DNA of 64,000 nt from Bacteroidota bacterium (GCA_018266435.1 JAFEAL010000009.1:43041-107040); one strand, 5' to 3'. Counted from the stretch's first letter, positions 47,645-57,344 are shown. Numbers and translations: made by a program. Notes: generated by a model from the sequence alone, not told the origin.

Positions 47645-48571
47645 TTACCTGCCGGCTGAGCCCAGTTGATAAAGTGAACCAACCTCAACAGGGCTTAGCG
47701 CCTTATTATAAATTCGCAATTCATCCATTTTACCAAGGAAACATCCATTAGATCCTAAAGTAGGAGAAACGCCATACACTCCAGCTGGCCAAGTGCCAAT
47801 AGTAATAGCCTTTGGAGGGTCAGTTGACCAGCTAAGGTTTCCTTGCCCGGTGGTAGCTGCTGCACCTGAGTTACCTTGATAAAGTACACTTGAAGTTGAT
47901 GTTCCGAAAGCACTTTGATTAGAAATTGGCATACCATCCGCGTAAATTACATAAGTTGATGAACTACCATCATAAGTCGTCACTATGTGGCTCCAACCTT
48001 TAAAACTTGAAGTGTCATAAGCATTCATCGTAAAACCTTGCCATCCGGCAGACCCAAGATTTGTAAAACCATGATGAAGTTGCAATGAATCACTTCCGGT
48101 TTTAGCATGATTTTCAATTTCGAAAATTAATAGAGTACCATTCACGGGTTGATAAGAACTTTGTGAATTGGATTGAGTCCCTGACAAGAAAAATAAACCT
48201 TGCGGGCCGCTGGTATTATTTGGTTGTGCACTCAATTTGTACCACATCGAAACTGAATAGCTTGGCAGACTTGAGTATGCCGCACTTGGTGCTAACGTGG
48301 CGTAAGCGCCAGTTGCACCCTGATACGCTTCTCCTCTGAGACCCTTTACAAAAGTTACACCAACTGCTGTAGCCGTAGTTGATGAATTTTTTGAGTCGTT
48401 GGCATTGCCATCAAAGGGAAAGTAAGACACTAAATTAGATGCGGCTACAGCGTCAGACGAGGTGTAGCCATTGATTGCTGGCAGCGAGCTGCTGCTCTTC
48501 GAGCATTGTACCAGCGTCAGCGCCACCAAAGCGCTGAAGCCAACGAATAGATAATTGATTGTTTTTTTCAT
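47645..48571 (-). CDS. LamG/concanavalin A-like lectin lipoprotein of the PUL
   Basis: 308 residues. Signal with lipobox LVQC. From about residue 45 it is a LamG-type jelly roll: LVSYFPFDGNANDSKNSS, SYSVSMWYKL, GWSHIVTTYDGSSSTYVIYADG and, at the end, FLGKMDELRIYNKALSPVEVGSLY. Such surface lipoproteins in SusC/SusD loci bind glycan. Its place straight after susD fits a SusE/F-like accessory glycan-binding protein. Confidence 0.85.
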   Translation of the reverse strand: MKKTINYLFVGFSALVALTLVQCSKSSSSLPAINGYTSSDAVAASNLVSYFPFDGNANDSKNSSTTATAVGVTFVKGLRGEAYQGATGAYATLAPSAAYSSLPSYSVSMWYKLSAQPNNTSGPQGLFFLSGTQSNSQSSYQPVNGTLLIFEIENHAKTGSDSLQLHHGFTNLGSAGWQGFTMNAYDTSSFKGWSHIVTTYDGSSSTYVIYADGMPISNQSAFGTSTSSVLYQGNSGAAATTGQGNLSWSTDPPKAITIGTWPAGVYGVSPTLGSNGCFLGKMDELRIYNKALSPVEVGSLYQLGSAGR

Positions 48572-48673
48572 TTGTTTAATTGTTTTAAAGTTTAAAAATA
48601 AAAGTTACCACACTGCATCATTCCTTACGGTGAACCACGCGCATCGAAATAATATTTTTTATAGCTTGTCATA

Positions 48674-50200
48674 TCAGTATCCCGGGTTTTGAGTCAACTT
48701 GCCGTTACTTAATAAAATCTGTGCGGCCGGTATGGGCAGCAATTCATTTTTACCGGCCACAAAGCCTAAACTTCCCAATACCGCGGGCGCATCGCCCCAG
48801 CGCACCAAATCCCAAAAGCGGTCTTCTTCCATAGCCAGTTCAACACGTCTTTCTTGTTTTACATCAGCTAAAGTCACCGTTCCTTTGGGTAATAAATTTG
48901 CCCTTACCCGCACTAAGTTTAGCGGGGTGGCCGCATCGCCACCGGTGTGCACGGCTGCTTCGGCATTCATCAACAGCACATCGGCATAGCGCAATACCGG
49001 AATATTTTTGGGGCGGTCTTTATCGCCCGGGGTGGCATAGGTTTCTTTGGAGGGAACTACGCTGCTGGTGTAGGCTTTGTAATTGTAAAACAGGTTTTGC
49101 ACCGAGTCTGAGCTTGGTATTCTGAAGCCATCCCATAACCGGGTGCCTTTGTGCAGGCCAGAGTTGTCAATAAAAATAATAGTGGCATTTTTTCTAAGGT
49201 CATTGGGCTCGTACGCACCAATGAGTGACAGTGAGGGGTCATTGAAACCCCAGCCCAGGTCATTCCATCCGCCCATTCCGCCCACACGCGGTCCTTGCGA
49301 AGCAGTAACGTTGGCTATACCAAAGTTGGAATTATTGAATTTGCCTGTCTCTAATTCAAAAACAGATTCGCTGCTGTTGTTGCCGGCCTGTTTAAACTGA
49401 ACAGAATAATCGGTTACCAACTGGTATTGGCCCGAGGCAATAACTTTGTTGGTAAGTGACATTACACTATCCCATTGCTCCAAGTACATATACACTTTGG
49501 CCAGCATGGCCTGTGCGGCTCCTTTATTGGCATGCCCAACACTGGACTGTGATCTGAGCGGCAAATTAGAAATGGCAAAGTTCAGGTCGCGCACAATACT
49601 GTCGTACACCACGGCCTTGTCGGCACGGGTTTGATAAATGGGGTTAGTGTTGGCATCGTGCGCATCTTTGGGCACTTGCATCACCAGCGGCACACCTCCG
49701 TAAAAGCGAACGAGATTAAAGTAAAAATATCCGCGCAAAAATCGCACTTCACCTTTTAATTGATTTTTAGTAGCTGCCGGTATGGCTGCTACAGCCAGTG
49801 CTTTCAGTGCCTGGTTAGCCGCCCCTATGCCGTTGTAGTGTCCGCTCCACAGCGTTCCGCAAAAGGTGTTGGTTGAGGTCAATGTAAACGTATCAAACTG
49901 ACCGGTAGTGGCGGCCTGGTCGGCCGCAAAACTGCCTTTGTCGGCATCATCAGAAGCAATGCTGGTGGCCGATAAAAATGCAAATCCGTGCACATCGCCA
50001 TTGCCCCACGAGTCACCCTGAAGCAAACTGCTGTAAACGCCCGTCACCAAATCCTGAGCCAGGTTAGGGTTAGTGGTAATGGTCTCTCCTCCTTGCACTT
50101 TTACGTCTAAAAAATTTTTGTCGCACGAAACCACAGCCAAGCTAATTGCCAGCACCACTATTGTTTTTGCTTTTACTATTAGAGTTGTTCTTCCTTTCAT
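48674..50200 (-). CDS. SusD-like outer-membrane glycan-binding lipoprotein
   Basis: 508 residues. Lipobox AVVSC, then the SusD start NFLDVKVQGGETITTNPNLAQDLVTGVYSSLL. Helical TPR repeats such as EVRFLRGYFYFNLVRFYGGVPLV and the C-terminal RRVELAMEEDRFWDLVRWGDAP are the hallmarks of RagB/SusD. It acts as a lid on SusC and binds the oligosaccharide. It follows susC by 11 bases. Confidence 0.94.
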   Translation of the reverse strand: MKGRTTLIVKAKTIVVLAISLAVVSCDKNFLDVKVQGGETITTNPNLAQDLVTGVYSSLLQGDSWGNGDVHGFAFLSATSIASDDADKGSFAADQAATTGQFDTFTLTSTNTFCGTLWSGHYNGIGAANQALKALAVAAIPAATKNQLKGEVRFLRGYFYFNLVRFYGGVPLVMQVPKDAHDANTNPIYQTRADKAVVYDSIVRDLNFAISNLPLRSQSSVGHANKGAAQAMLAKVYMYLEQWDSVMSLTNKVIASGQYQLVTDYSVQFKQAGNNSSESVFELETGKFNNSNFGIANVTASQGPRVGGMGGWNDLGWGFNDPSLSLIGAYEPNDLRKNATIIFIDNSGLHKGTRLWDGFRIPSSDSVQNLFYNYKAYTSSVVPSKETYATPGDKDRPKNIPVLRYADVLLMNAEAAVHTGGDAATPLNLVRVRANLLPKGTVTLADVKQERRVELAMEEDRFWDLVRWGDAPAVLGSLGFVAGKNELLPIPAAQILLSNGKLTQNPGY

Positions 50201-50211
50201 AATTCGTACAA

Positions 50212-53200
50212 TTAAAAATTTACGTTTACCCCCACGGCCACCGTGCGCGTGGTGGGATAGGTACTCAATTCAATCCCTGAATTGGTAGGGCCGCCTGGCA
50301 ATTCAGCTGTAAATCCGCTGTACTTTTTATAGGTGTACGGATTTTGTGATGTGGCAAAAACCCTGAGGCTTGAAATTTTTAACCGTTGCAACACGGTTGC
50401 CGGGAAGGTGTAGCCTATGGTCACATTGTTTATCCTGACATACGATCCCGACTCCACAAAATAAGAAGAGGCAGGCAAGTTGCCACCATTTGCCGCAGGT
50501 TGTGACTGCGTAAGGTTAGCGGGTGTCCACCGGTTATAAACCAATGCTTTTTCGATATTATCGGTTCCGGTATAACGTGCACCACGCTTGCCGTTATACA
50601 CCTGATTGCCGGCATTACCATAAATACCGAGGCTGATATCCCAGTTTTTGTATTTGATGCTTCCATTGATGCCGTAGTACACTTTGGGTTGATACGAGCC
50701 CATGAATACCCTGTCTTTATTGATGTCAATCGGGCCGCTTCCTTTCGCATCGAGGTATTTAAAATCACCCGCATGAGCATTGGGTTGAATCTGCACTCCG
50801 TTTTTGTCCACATAGTTTGCGGCATCTAAATCGGAATTAAAAACCCCGATTTGTTTCAGCACATAAAAACTACCTACCGGATGCCCTATGTCGGTATTGG
50901 TGGTTGCGCCCTGGTTGCCTACATACCCGTCAAGTATATTTTGCCCGCCATTGAGTGCGATCACCGTATTGGTATTGAAGGTAGCATTGCCGCCAATGGA
51001 GTACGAAAAGTTTTCATTAATGGCATCTTTCCAGTTCAGCGAAACTTCAAGTCCTTTGTTTTGTATGCCGGCTGCATTAGTCAGGATCAATCCATCGGCA
51101 TCGCCTACCGTTCTTGGTATAGGCACATTGATCAGCGCATTGTGTACCGTTTTATTATAGTAGTTGATTTCACCGGTTAGTTTATTGTGGAGCAATCCAA
51201 ACTCAGTAGCCAGATCATATTCTTCGGTGATCTCCCAGGTGATGTTGGGGTCAATAATTTGATTGATTTGTGCTCCATTGACTGCTGTTGATCCGCTGCC
51301 GGCAAACGGATAAGCTTGGTTAAGCGCTACCGTGAGCGTGTAAGCATTAGTTGGAATTTGATCATTGCCCACCTTACCATACGATGCGCGCATTTTAAGG
51401 AAGTCAAACAAGTTTTGATTTTGCATGAATTTCTCATTAGAGATCACCCACGCTGCTCCCAAAGCCGGATAACTCTGCCATCGGTTCTGTATGGGCAACC
51501 TTGAACTTCCATCGCGTCTGAGTGTAGCTGTGAATAAATACTTTCCTTCATAACTGTAATTCAGACGTCCCAGGTAGGAATTACGAGCCCAGGCATCTCC
51601 GCCCCCATCGTTTTGCGAAGTGTTTGCATCACCCACTCCGATATACCAAAGGTTAGGGTCTGCAGGAATATTTTTTCGGAAAGCAGAAATAAAAGTCTGC
51701 GCATATTTCTCAGCCGTAGTACCGATCAAGAAAGTAAATTCATGTTTATCTATTTTCTTAATAATCGTTGCTGTGTTATTCCACACCCACCGGAAAGTCT
51801 GGGTTGATTTCATGTTCAGGCTGCTGAGCGGGTTTTGCTGATTACCACCTGGAGTAACATAGGTATTGTTATCCGCAATGATCTGGTAGTTATAAAGCCG
51901 ATTAAGTGAGTTGTTCAAGTCTGCACCAAATGTGGTATTCAGGGTAATCCAGTCCACTGGCTTGTAGTCTAAATAAGCAGAACCCTGCAGACGGTTGCCC
52001 AACACTTTCACACTGTTGCTTTTGATATCAAGCAACGGGTTGCCAACATTTTGATAGACCGAAGTATTGCCATACTTGCCATTGACTATACTGGGAACAA
52101 TGGGTGCTGCCCGGTACGCATCGTTGTACACACTACCAATATTTCCGTTTACATCAATATCTAGGTTATTAAATCCATTTTGGTTTACGCTGTTAGCATA
52201 CGAAGTTTGCAAACCCAGCTTTACTTTATCAGATATTTTGTAATCACTATTCAGGCGCATGGTAAGACGTTTGAAATTGTTGTCTATCACAATACCATTG
52301 TCATTCATATATCCCACATTAAACAGGTAAGTGGATTTATCAGAACCACCTGATAATGAGAGGTTGTGCGTCTGTTCCAGGGCATTGCGAAGAATAGTGC
52401 TATACCAATCGGTATTGTAGGTAGAGGAGGGTGGTATCAAACCCGAAGCAGCCTGTACATAATTAGCATATTCGGCCGAGTTGGCCATAGGCACCAGGTT
52501 AGCTGCTTGCCGGAAGCCAATGTTGTTATTATAGTTTATTTTAATTTTTCCGGGAGCTCCTTTGCGCGTGGTAATAATAATTACCCCATTTGCTCCGCGC
52601 GAACCATAGATAGCTGCCGCAGAGGCGTCTTTCAATACGTTCATATCCACAATATCTGATGTATTGATGTTGCTGATGTCATCTGTCAATACCCCATCTA
52701 CTACAAATAAGGCAGTAGTTGCTGCCAGGGCGGTGCTCACTCCGCGCATCCGGATTTGAGGCGACTGCCCGGGTTGGCCACTGTTAATTACTTGTATGCC
52801 CGCAATTTTACCTTGTATGGCCTGGGTGGCTGTGAGCACGGGTTGTTTTACCATTTCCTCACCTTTAACATTGGCTACGGCCCCGGTAACATCACTTTTC
52901 TTTTGAACGCCATATCCCACCACCACTACTTCTTGCAATTGTGAAGCTTCTGATTCCATAACTATGGAAAATGTAGTTTGACTTCCTATGGCAATGGCTT
53001 GTGTTTTATAGCCAATGAATGACACGATAAGAGCATTATCAGACGCGGCCAAATCCATCTTAAAATTTCCTTCGGCATCGGTGGTTGTTCCTCGTGTGGT
53101 ACCCTGCACCACTACATTTACTCCGGGCAACCCCAGCCCATCTTCTTTTGAGGTTATCTTCCCAGTAACTGCCCGACTTTGTGCCCACAGACCGGATGTT

Positions 53201-53244
53201 CCAACCAAAATAAAAGCAAACAGTAACAGTAGCTTGTTTATCAT
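50212..53244 (-). CDS. SusC/RagA-type TonB-linked outer-membrane transporter
   Basis: 1010 residues. Signal peptide ending near GLWAQ. N-terminal carboxypeptidase-regulatory-like domain (about 24-95: VTGKITSKEDGLGLPGVNVVVQGTTRGTTTDAEG), TonB-box region LQEVVVVGYGVQKKSDVTGAV, plug domain (about 120-230) with IRMRGVSTA and ASAAIYGSRGANGVIIITTRKG, then the barrel ending VNVNF. It imports oligosaccharides with SusD. The 267-base gap upstream towards the 7TMR-DISM gene probably holds its promoter; I see only imperfect -7 candidates there. Confidence 0.95.
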   Translation of the reverse strand: MINKLLLLFAFILVGTSGLWAQSRAVTGKITSKEDGLGLPGVNVVVQGTTRGTTTDAEGNFKMDLAASDNALIVSFIGYKTQAIAIGSQTTFSIVMESEASQLQEVVVVGYGVQKKSDVTGAVANVKGEEMVKQPVLTATQAIQGKIAGIQVINSGQPGQSPQIRMRGVSTALAATTALFVVDGVLTDDISNINTSDIVDMNVLKDASAAAIYGSRGANGVIIITTRKGAPGKIKINYNNNIGFRQAANLVPMANSAEYANYVQAASGLIPPSSTYNTDWYSTILRNALEQTHNLSLSGGSDKSTYLFNVGYMNDNGIVIDNNFKRLTMRLNSDYKISDKVKLGLQTSYANSVNQNGFNNLDIDVNGNIGSVYNDAYRAAPIVPSIVNGKYGNTSVYQNVGNPLLDIKSNSVKVLGNRLQGSAYLDYKPVDWITLNTTFGADLNNSLNRLYNYQIIADNNTYVTPGGNQQNPLSSLNMKSTQTFRWVWNNTATIIKKIDKHEFTFLIGTTAEKYAQTFISAFRKNIPADPNLWYIGVGDANTSQNDGGGDAWARNSYLGRLNYSYEGKYLFTATLRRDGSSRLPIQNRWQSYPALGAAWVISNEKFMQNQNLFDFLKMRASYGKVGNDQIPTNAYTLTVALNQAYPFAGSGSTAVNGAQINQIIDPNITWEITEEYDLATEFGLLHNKLTGEINYYNKTVHNALINVPIPRTVGDADGLILTNAAGIQNKGLEVSLNWKDAINENFSYSIGGNATFNTNTVIALNGGQNILDGYVGNQGATTNTDIGHPVGSFYVLKQIGVFNSDLDAANYVDKNGVQIQPNAHAGDFKYLDAKGSGPIDINKDRVFMGSYQPKVYYGINGSIKYKNWDISLGIYGNAGNQVYNGKRGARYTGTDNIEKALVYNRWTPANLTQSQPAANGGNLPASSYFVESGSYVRINNVTIGYTFPATVLQRLKISSLRVFATSQNPYTYKKYSGFTAELPGGPTNSGIELSTYPTTRTVAVGVNVNF

Positions 53245-53511
53245 ATTAAATTCTGATTTTCAGGTATTTACCACAACAAAACATAAAAAAAATCTTGCAA
53301 TGAAGAATTTTATAAGGATAAAAATATTTAAAGGCAAACTGCCGGTAAACATTTTTATTCAAAATACACAACAAAAAGTATAGGTTGGCTTGTGATACAG
53401 GTATCCAAATTAACGCTTAAAAAACATCAATTCAAACGATATAAGTAATAAAATACCGAGAATTAATAATTTGTATTGCGCAAAAAAAACAATGATTCAG
53501 ATGTGTATTTT

Positions 53512-55443
53512 CTAAGATTCTACAAAAAATGTTTTTTTATCAAACTGATCTATTACCAAATTTTCCCAGGATGTCAACATTTCTCTCTTTTTTTCAAACT
53601 CATGAATTCGTTTTGCAATCTTTTGTTTAAAAGTCCAAACCGTGTTTAGTCTTAAACTCAGCAACGAAGAAAGTTGCTCTAGGGTAAAGCGGCTTTTGTA
53701 TGAAAAAAAAACATAAGTCAGGTAAAAAGCTTTTGTAATGGGAAATTTCACTCCATGAAAAATAGTATTAGCTGTGATGGACTCATTGTAGCCGCACCGG
53801 GTGCACCTCTTGGAAAATTTTTGTGCTCCGGGTGAATATTTTACATTGCCACACTTTACACACTGAAAACCCACCTGTTCTTTTGCTTTTTCTAAGAAAC
53901 GATAACAGGCCAATTCGTCTGCATAGAGGGTTAAAAATTCTTCATAACTCATTAACTCTTCGTGCATGCGTTCTTCCAGCACTTCTTTTACTTTATTTTT
54001 TAATTTCCAGTTGTCGAGATCAAGCATGGAATTGATTTGATTGATTTCTTTTGCCTGGCGATCGAGTTTGGCATTACTCTCTACCAACTCTTCATTCATT
54101 TTCCCCAACTCGCGGGTACGCTCATTTACTTTTTCTTCCAATTCACGGTTGACTTTTTCTTTCAAAGCGATGTTAGTCTGCTGCTGTGAAATGATGCGCT
54201 TCAACGCGCGGTCGCGGTTATCTTTCAATATCCGAATGCGGTCACCCAGTGCCACCGTAAGAAAAAGCATCTCAAAAACAAAACTGAAATGCAAACTATA
54301 GTGTGTAAGGGTGGTAAATGGAAACAGGTTAAAGTACACCAACGTGCGTGCAAAAAAGCCAAAAAATAAAATTCCATAGGCAATGACAAAAAAACGGGCC
54401 GGCCTGTACCCGCCTCGCCATACTTTTATGGCTGTAAAAAATATCAACGACAATGGAATTGTGTCCAGCGCCCGAAAGGTCAATAGCCTCGGCTGCAAGA
54501 TTATGGTAAAAACAAACCAAACCGACCGGATAATAATCATGTACTTGAGTGCCACATCCAATTTGGGCGAATTGGCACGTGTACTCAAAAACCTTCGGGT
54601 AAAAATAAGTGACCATAGAATGAGTAAATAGAGCGACCCTCCCACGGCCCAGTCATTGATAGCCGGGTGCGATGGCCACAGATACTGAAACCCGATGCCA
54701 TCGTAACTCATGGCATATAAAGCTACACTACCGATGTAGCAGATGTAGTAAATGAATTTAACCTCCCGTATGGCCAGGTACACCAAAAAATTATAAAGTG
54801 CTATGATCAGGATCATACCATAAAACATGCCGTAGAGATAGTATTCATTAAGGGCATAGTAAATGAATCGATCTACCGAGCGAAGGGCTATGCGCATATC
54901 GGCAAAATCATGTGAGCGCACCTTAAAATAATAAGGCTGCGTAATCTGCTCGTCCATGGCCAGCACAACTTCAAAATTTTTATGCCTGATATTTCTTTCT
55001 CCAAAGCGTTGGTGATCACCCATCTTAATCAACTTAAAACTTCCATCCCTTTGCGGTACAAATGCTTCTAAACTATCGATAGTCTGATCGTAAAATTCAA
55101 GCAGCCATACATTTTTGGATTGCGGGTTTGGCTTTATAGGAAAACGGATCCAATACGAAACGTTGTATTCAAAATCGATATTTTGATAACTGCTGTGTTG
55201 CTTAAAATTAGAAATGAATGAATCGCTCGAAACGGAATCAAAGGTGACAGAATTTGACTTATCAATAAAATAAGTCAGTTCATAGGGCATAAAAACACGT
55301 TCATTCACTGAATCATGAACTATCACCTGCGCCCGGGTATTGGTGAGCGCGGCCAGCAAAAATACTGTACCAAAAATTCGAAGCATTAGAATTTTGAAGG
55401 TAATCTGTTTCGTCAGACGAGTCATATACTTTACACAGGCCAT
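53512..55443 (-). CDS. 7TMR-DISM receptor fused to an IS1595-transposase-like zinc ribbon/HTH
   Basis: 643 residues from the ATG at 55443, or 637 from the ATG at 55425, which fits the -7 element upstream better. Order: signal peptide; extracellular 7TMR-DISMED2 beta domain (about 45-190); seven helices of 7TMR-DISM (about 200-400); coiled coil (about 410-495); then from about 525 a zinc ribbon with Cys528, Cys531, Cys547, Cys550, TANTIFHGVKFPI and the helical RFTLEQLSSLL...NTVWTFKQKIAKRIH. This last part has the layout of the N-terminal region of IS1595/ISXO2-type transposases, but the protein stops where their DDE domain would begin. Its place before susC suggests a membrane-bound regulator of the PUL. 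Domain calls are by eye; function is inferred. Confidence 0.8.
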   Translation of the reverse strand: MACVKYMTRLTKQITFKILMLRIFGTVFLLAALTNTRAQVIVHDSVNERVFMPYELTYFIDKSNSVTFDSVSSDSFISNFKQHSSYQNIDFEYNVSYWIRFPIKPNPQSKNVWLLEFYDQTIDSLEAFVPQRDGSFKLIKMGDHQRFGERNIRHKNFEVVLAMDEQITQPYYFKVRSHDFADMRIALRSVDRFIYYALNEYYLYGMFYGMILIIALYNFLVYLAIREVKFIYYICYIGSVALYAMSYDGIGFQYLWPSHPAINDWAVGGSLYLLILWSLIFTRRFLSTRANSPKLDVALKYMIIIRSVWFVFTIILQPRLLTFRALDTIPLSLIFFTAIKVWRGGYRPARFFVIAYGILFFGFFARTLVYFNLFPFTTLTHYSLHFSFVFEMLFLTVALGDRIRILKDNRDRALKRIISQQQTNIALKEKVNRELEEKVNERTRELGKMNEELVESNAKLDRQAKEINQINSMLDLDNWKLKNKVKEVLEERMHEELMSYEEFLTLYADELACYRFLEKAKEQVGFQCVKCGNVKYSPGAQKFSKRCTRCGYNESITANTIFHGVKFPITKAFYLTYVFFSYKSRFTLEQLSSLLSLRLNTVWTFKQKIAKRIHEFEKKREMLTSWENLVIDQFDKKTFFVES

Positions 55444-55445
55444 CT

Positions 55446-55453
55446 CAAAAATA
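55446..55453 (-). promoter_or_regulatory. TAnnTTTG -7 element upstream of the 7TMR-DISM gene
   Basis: On the - strand TATTTTTG, an exact match. The start site would fall near 55442, at the first ATG (55443), so translation more likely starts at the next ATG (55425). Confidence 0.4.
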
Positions 55454-55736
55454 GAAAAATAGGTTTGATGACTGAGAACCTTGGGCGCATTTCAAATTGT
55501 CGAGACCTAAATATTTACTCACTATCCCTCACCTATTGCTCTATTATCTATCCCTCGCACTTACCGCCCCTTCAGAGGAGGCACAACTTCAATGTGTTAA
55601 CGGATAGGGTATTGCCACAGTGGCGGATTTTTAGCACAGAAGTTTAATAGAAGCGCTGTTGTTCGTTTACTTATTAAAAACTCATTGAAATACTTTACCT
55701 CTCATTGCGGCAATGCTATGTGCGCGATAGGTTGTT

Positions 55737-56330
55737 CTATTCTGTCAGCCATTTAAACCAAACTTTTTGGGTAATAAATGGAATGTTATTTTGTTCACAA
55801 ACCCTCATGGTGTGTCCCGTGCCACCTTCTTTTGGTTTATTTAAATCATCATAGAAAATTCCAAAAGCTGCTGACTCTATGTTACTAGCTCCTATTACTT
55901 TGATTGTATCTCTGATGATATATGCTGCTTTAATTGAATATCGGTCTCTTGCACCTGAGATATACTGGTCAATTAGTTTTTCTGTTTTCTTATTGCTTTT
56001 TGATTGATAAACTACTTCTGCTTCAGCAGCAAGATTTATTTTATCTAAGGAAATCGTGTCGTATGCGTGATTTGATTTTTGTCTATGTCCAGAGTAAGGC
56101 GTAATAACCTGCAAGCGTGATTTGTCAACCGAAGATACCCCGATTGAAAAATAATAATCGGCACCGTTCGCATTACCACTTCTGAATATCATTTTTGAAG
56201 TTGTTGAGGCTAATATTTTACCAAGCGATTCTAGTTTCTCTTGATCTGCTTCTAAAACATCTCTTTTACCCTCAAGAAGAACAATTGAATTTTCTTTGTC
56301 GTACTGACTAATAAAATCTTTTAATGTCAT
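55737..56330 (-). CDS. SLOG-superfamily-like protein (DprA/LOG Rossmann fold)
   Basis: 197 residues. The arrangement SIVLLEGKRDVLEADQEKL...LGKILA, MIFRSGNANGADYYFSIGV, LQVITPYSGHRQ and the C-terminal GGTGHTMRVCEQNNIPFI is that of the nucleotide-binding SLOG superfamily, which includes DprA and phage/defence proteins. It is A/T-rich relative to neighbours and borders a truncated gene remnant, so it may be an acquired gene. No effector gene lies beside it. Superfamily call is moderately sure; function unknown. Confidence 0.65.
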   Translation of the reverse strand: MTLKDFISQYDKENSIVLLEGKRDVLEADQEKLESLGKILASTTSKMIFRSGNANGADYYFSIGVSSVDKSRLQVITPYSGHRQKSNHAYDTISLDKINLAAEAEVVYQSKSNKKTEKLIDQYISGARDRYSIKAAYIIRDTIKVIGASNIESAAFGIFYDDLNKPKEGGTGHTMRVCEQNNIPFITQKVWFKWLTE

Positions 56331-56440
56331 TGTCGTGTGGTTTTACAATTACTGTGACTCATCCTAAAAAAAAATTTACCCAATTTGGGTTAAGAGTACT
56401 TGGTCAAAATTACAATTTTTAGTTAGACCAGAAAGAGTTT

Positions 56441-56827
56441 TACTGTCTCATCTATCTCAATTTTTTCACCGCAGTATATGACGAGCTTAAATTTACCGGC
56501 AACTTCAAACTGATCCGCAACAATGAACTGAAGTCATTGATTTTTAGTTACTATGGCGACAACGCCATCATGCAACAGGAAAACAATATCAGCTTAAGCG
56601 GCTATCAATTAGAATTATTTGATATCCTTACCTTTGATGAGATGAATTACCAAACACCCTTTAATCAACAAAGAATTTATAAAGCCATCAAAGTACAGGA
56701 GAGTTTAAAAATACAACTTCAACACATGCAAAAGCGAACAAGTTTGGTACGCTCCGGTTTAATATACACCTCCATGCCTCGCAGCATTGAGTTATTAGAA
56801 AAACTCCAAGCTGAAATTGATAAGTAA
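56441..56827 (+). pseudogene. 5'-truncated remnant of a Bacteroidota membrane-protein gene (DUF6090-like)
   Basis: The frame is open from just after a TAG at 56420 to the stop at 56827, yet has no start codon upstream of the protein-like part; only a TTG at 56537 inside it. The translated FFTAVYDELKFTGNFKLIRNNELKSLIFSYY resembles the C-terminal part of DUF6090-like proteins, whose N-terminal membrane segment is missing here. I read this as the tail of a gene cut off at its 5' side, next to the SLOG-like gene. It could instead be a short 96-residue gene from the TTG. Confidence 0.5.
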
Positions 56828-56831
56828 CGAA

Positions 56832-56978
56832 ATGAAAAAAATTGCCTTTCAAATCCTGGCCCAGTTGAACAAACTCATTTTGCCCCGCTACAGCCAGCGC
56901 GACATCACCAAACTTTCTAAACTCGACAAGGCCCTTGTAGCTTATCGTTACTGGGTCACCATTCACGCCATCGAATAA
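56832..56978 (+). CDS. 48-residue conserved small protein (often mis-named SsrA-binding protein)
   Basis: A short ORF of 48 residues, beginning MKKIAFQILAQLNKLILPRYSQ and ending VAYRYWVTIHAIE. It resembles a small Bacteroidota protein (pattern MKKxxFxxLAxLNKxxLPxx...AxxxWRxYVT) that databases often label SsrA-binding protein although it is far smaller than SmpB. It is basic and amphipathic. It begins 4 bases after the remnant and ends 3 bases before the NTF2-like gene. Function unknown. Confidence 0.65.
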   Translation: MKKIAFQILAQLNKLILPRYSQRDITKLSKLDKALVAYRYWVTIHAIE

Positions 56979-56981
56979 TTT

Positions 56982-57344
56982 ATGACAGATCATGAACTAA
57001 ATGCAATTGCAACCCAATGGTTCGATGCGTTCAATACAAAAAATCTGGATCAACTACTTTCCCTGTACCACGATCAGGCCGAGCACTTCAGCCCCAAACT
57101 GAAAGTGCGCCAGCCTGAAACCAACGGCCTCATCAAAGGCAAAGCAGCGCTACGCGCGTGGTGGCAAGATGCTTTCGATCGGCTGCCATCGCTTCGTTAT
57201 AAAATTGTGCGGCTCACGCCAAATCAAGATCGCGTGTTCATGGAGTATGTTCGGCACGTTGTTGGCGAAGATGATCTTTACGTAGGCGAAATGCTCGAAA
57301 TCAAAAACGAACTCATCGTCAAGTCAAGCGTATTTCATCAGTAA
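56982..57344 (+). CDS. SnoaL/NTF2-like protein
   Basis: 120 residues. The start [39 protein letters not shown] and the later [30 protein letters not shown] are a standard SnoaL-like fold of the NTF2 superfamily (cone-shaped alpha+beta barrel). Members are isomerases, hydrolases or of unknown activity; the family is too broad to name a reaction. It ends 139 bases before paaA. Confidence 0.8.
   Translation: MTDHELNAIATQWFDAFNTKNLDQLLSLYHDQAEHFSPKLKVRQPETNGLIKGKAALRAWWQDAFDRLPSLRYKIVRLTPNQDRVFMEYVRHVVGEDDLYVGEMLEIKNELIVKSSVFHQ

Noticed and set aside
53512..53870. Intact IS1595 transposase
   Set aside because: The DDE catalytic domain and terminal inverted repeats are absent and the region is in frame with a full receptor.
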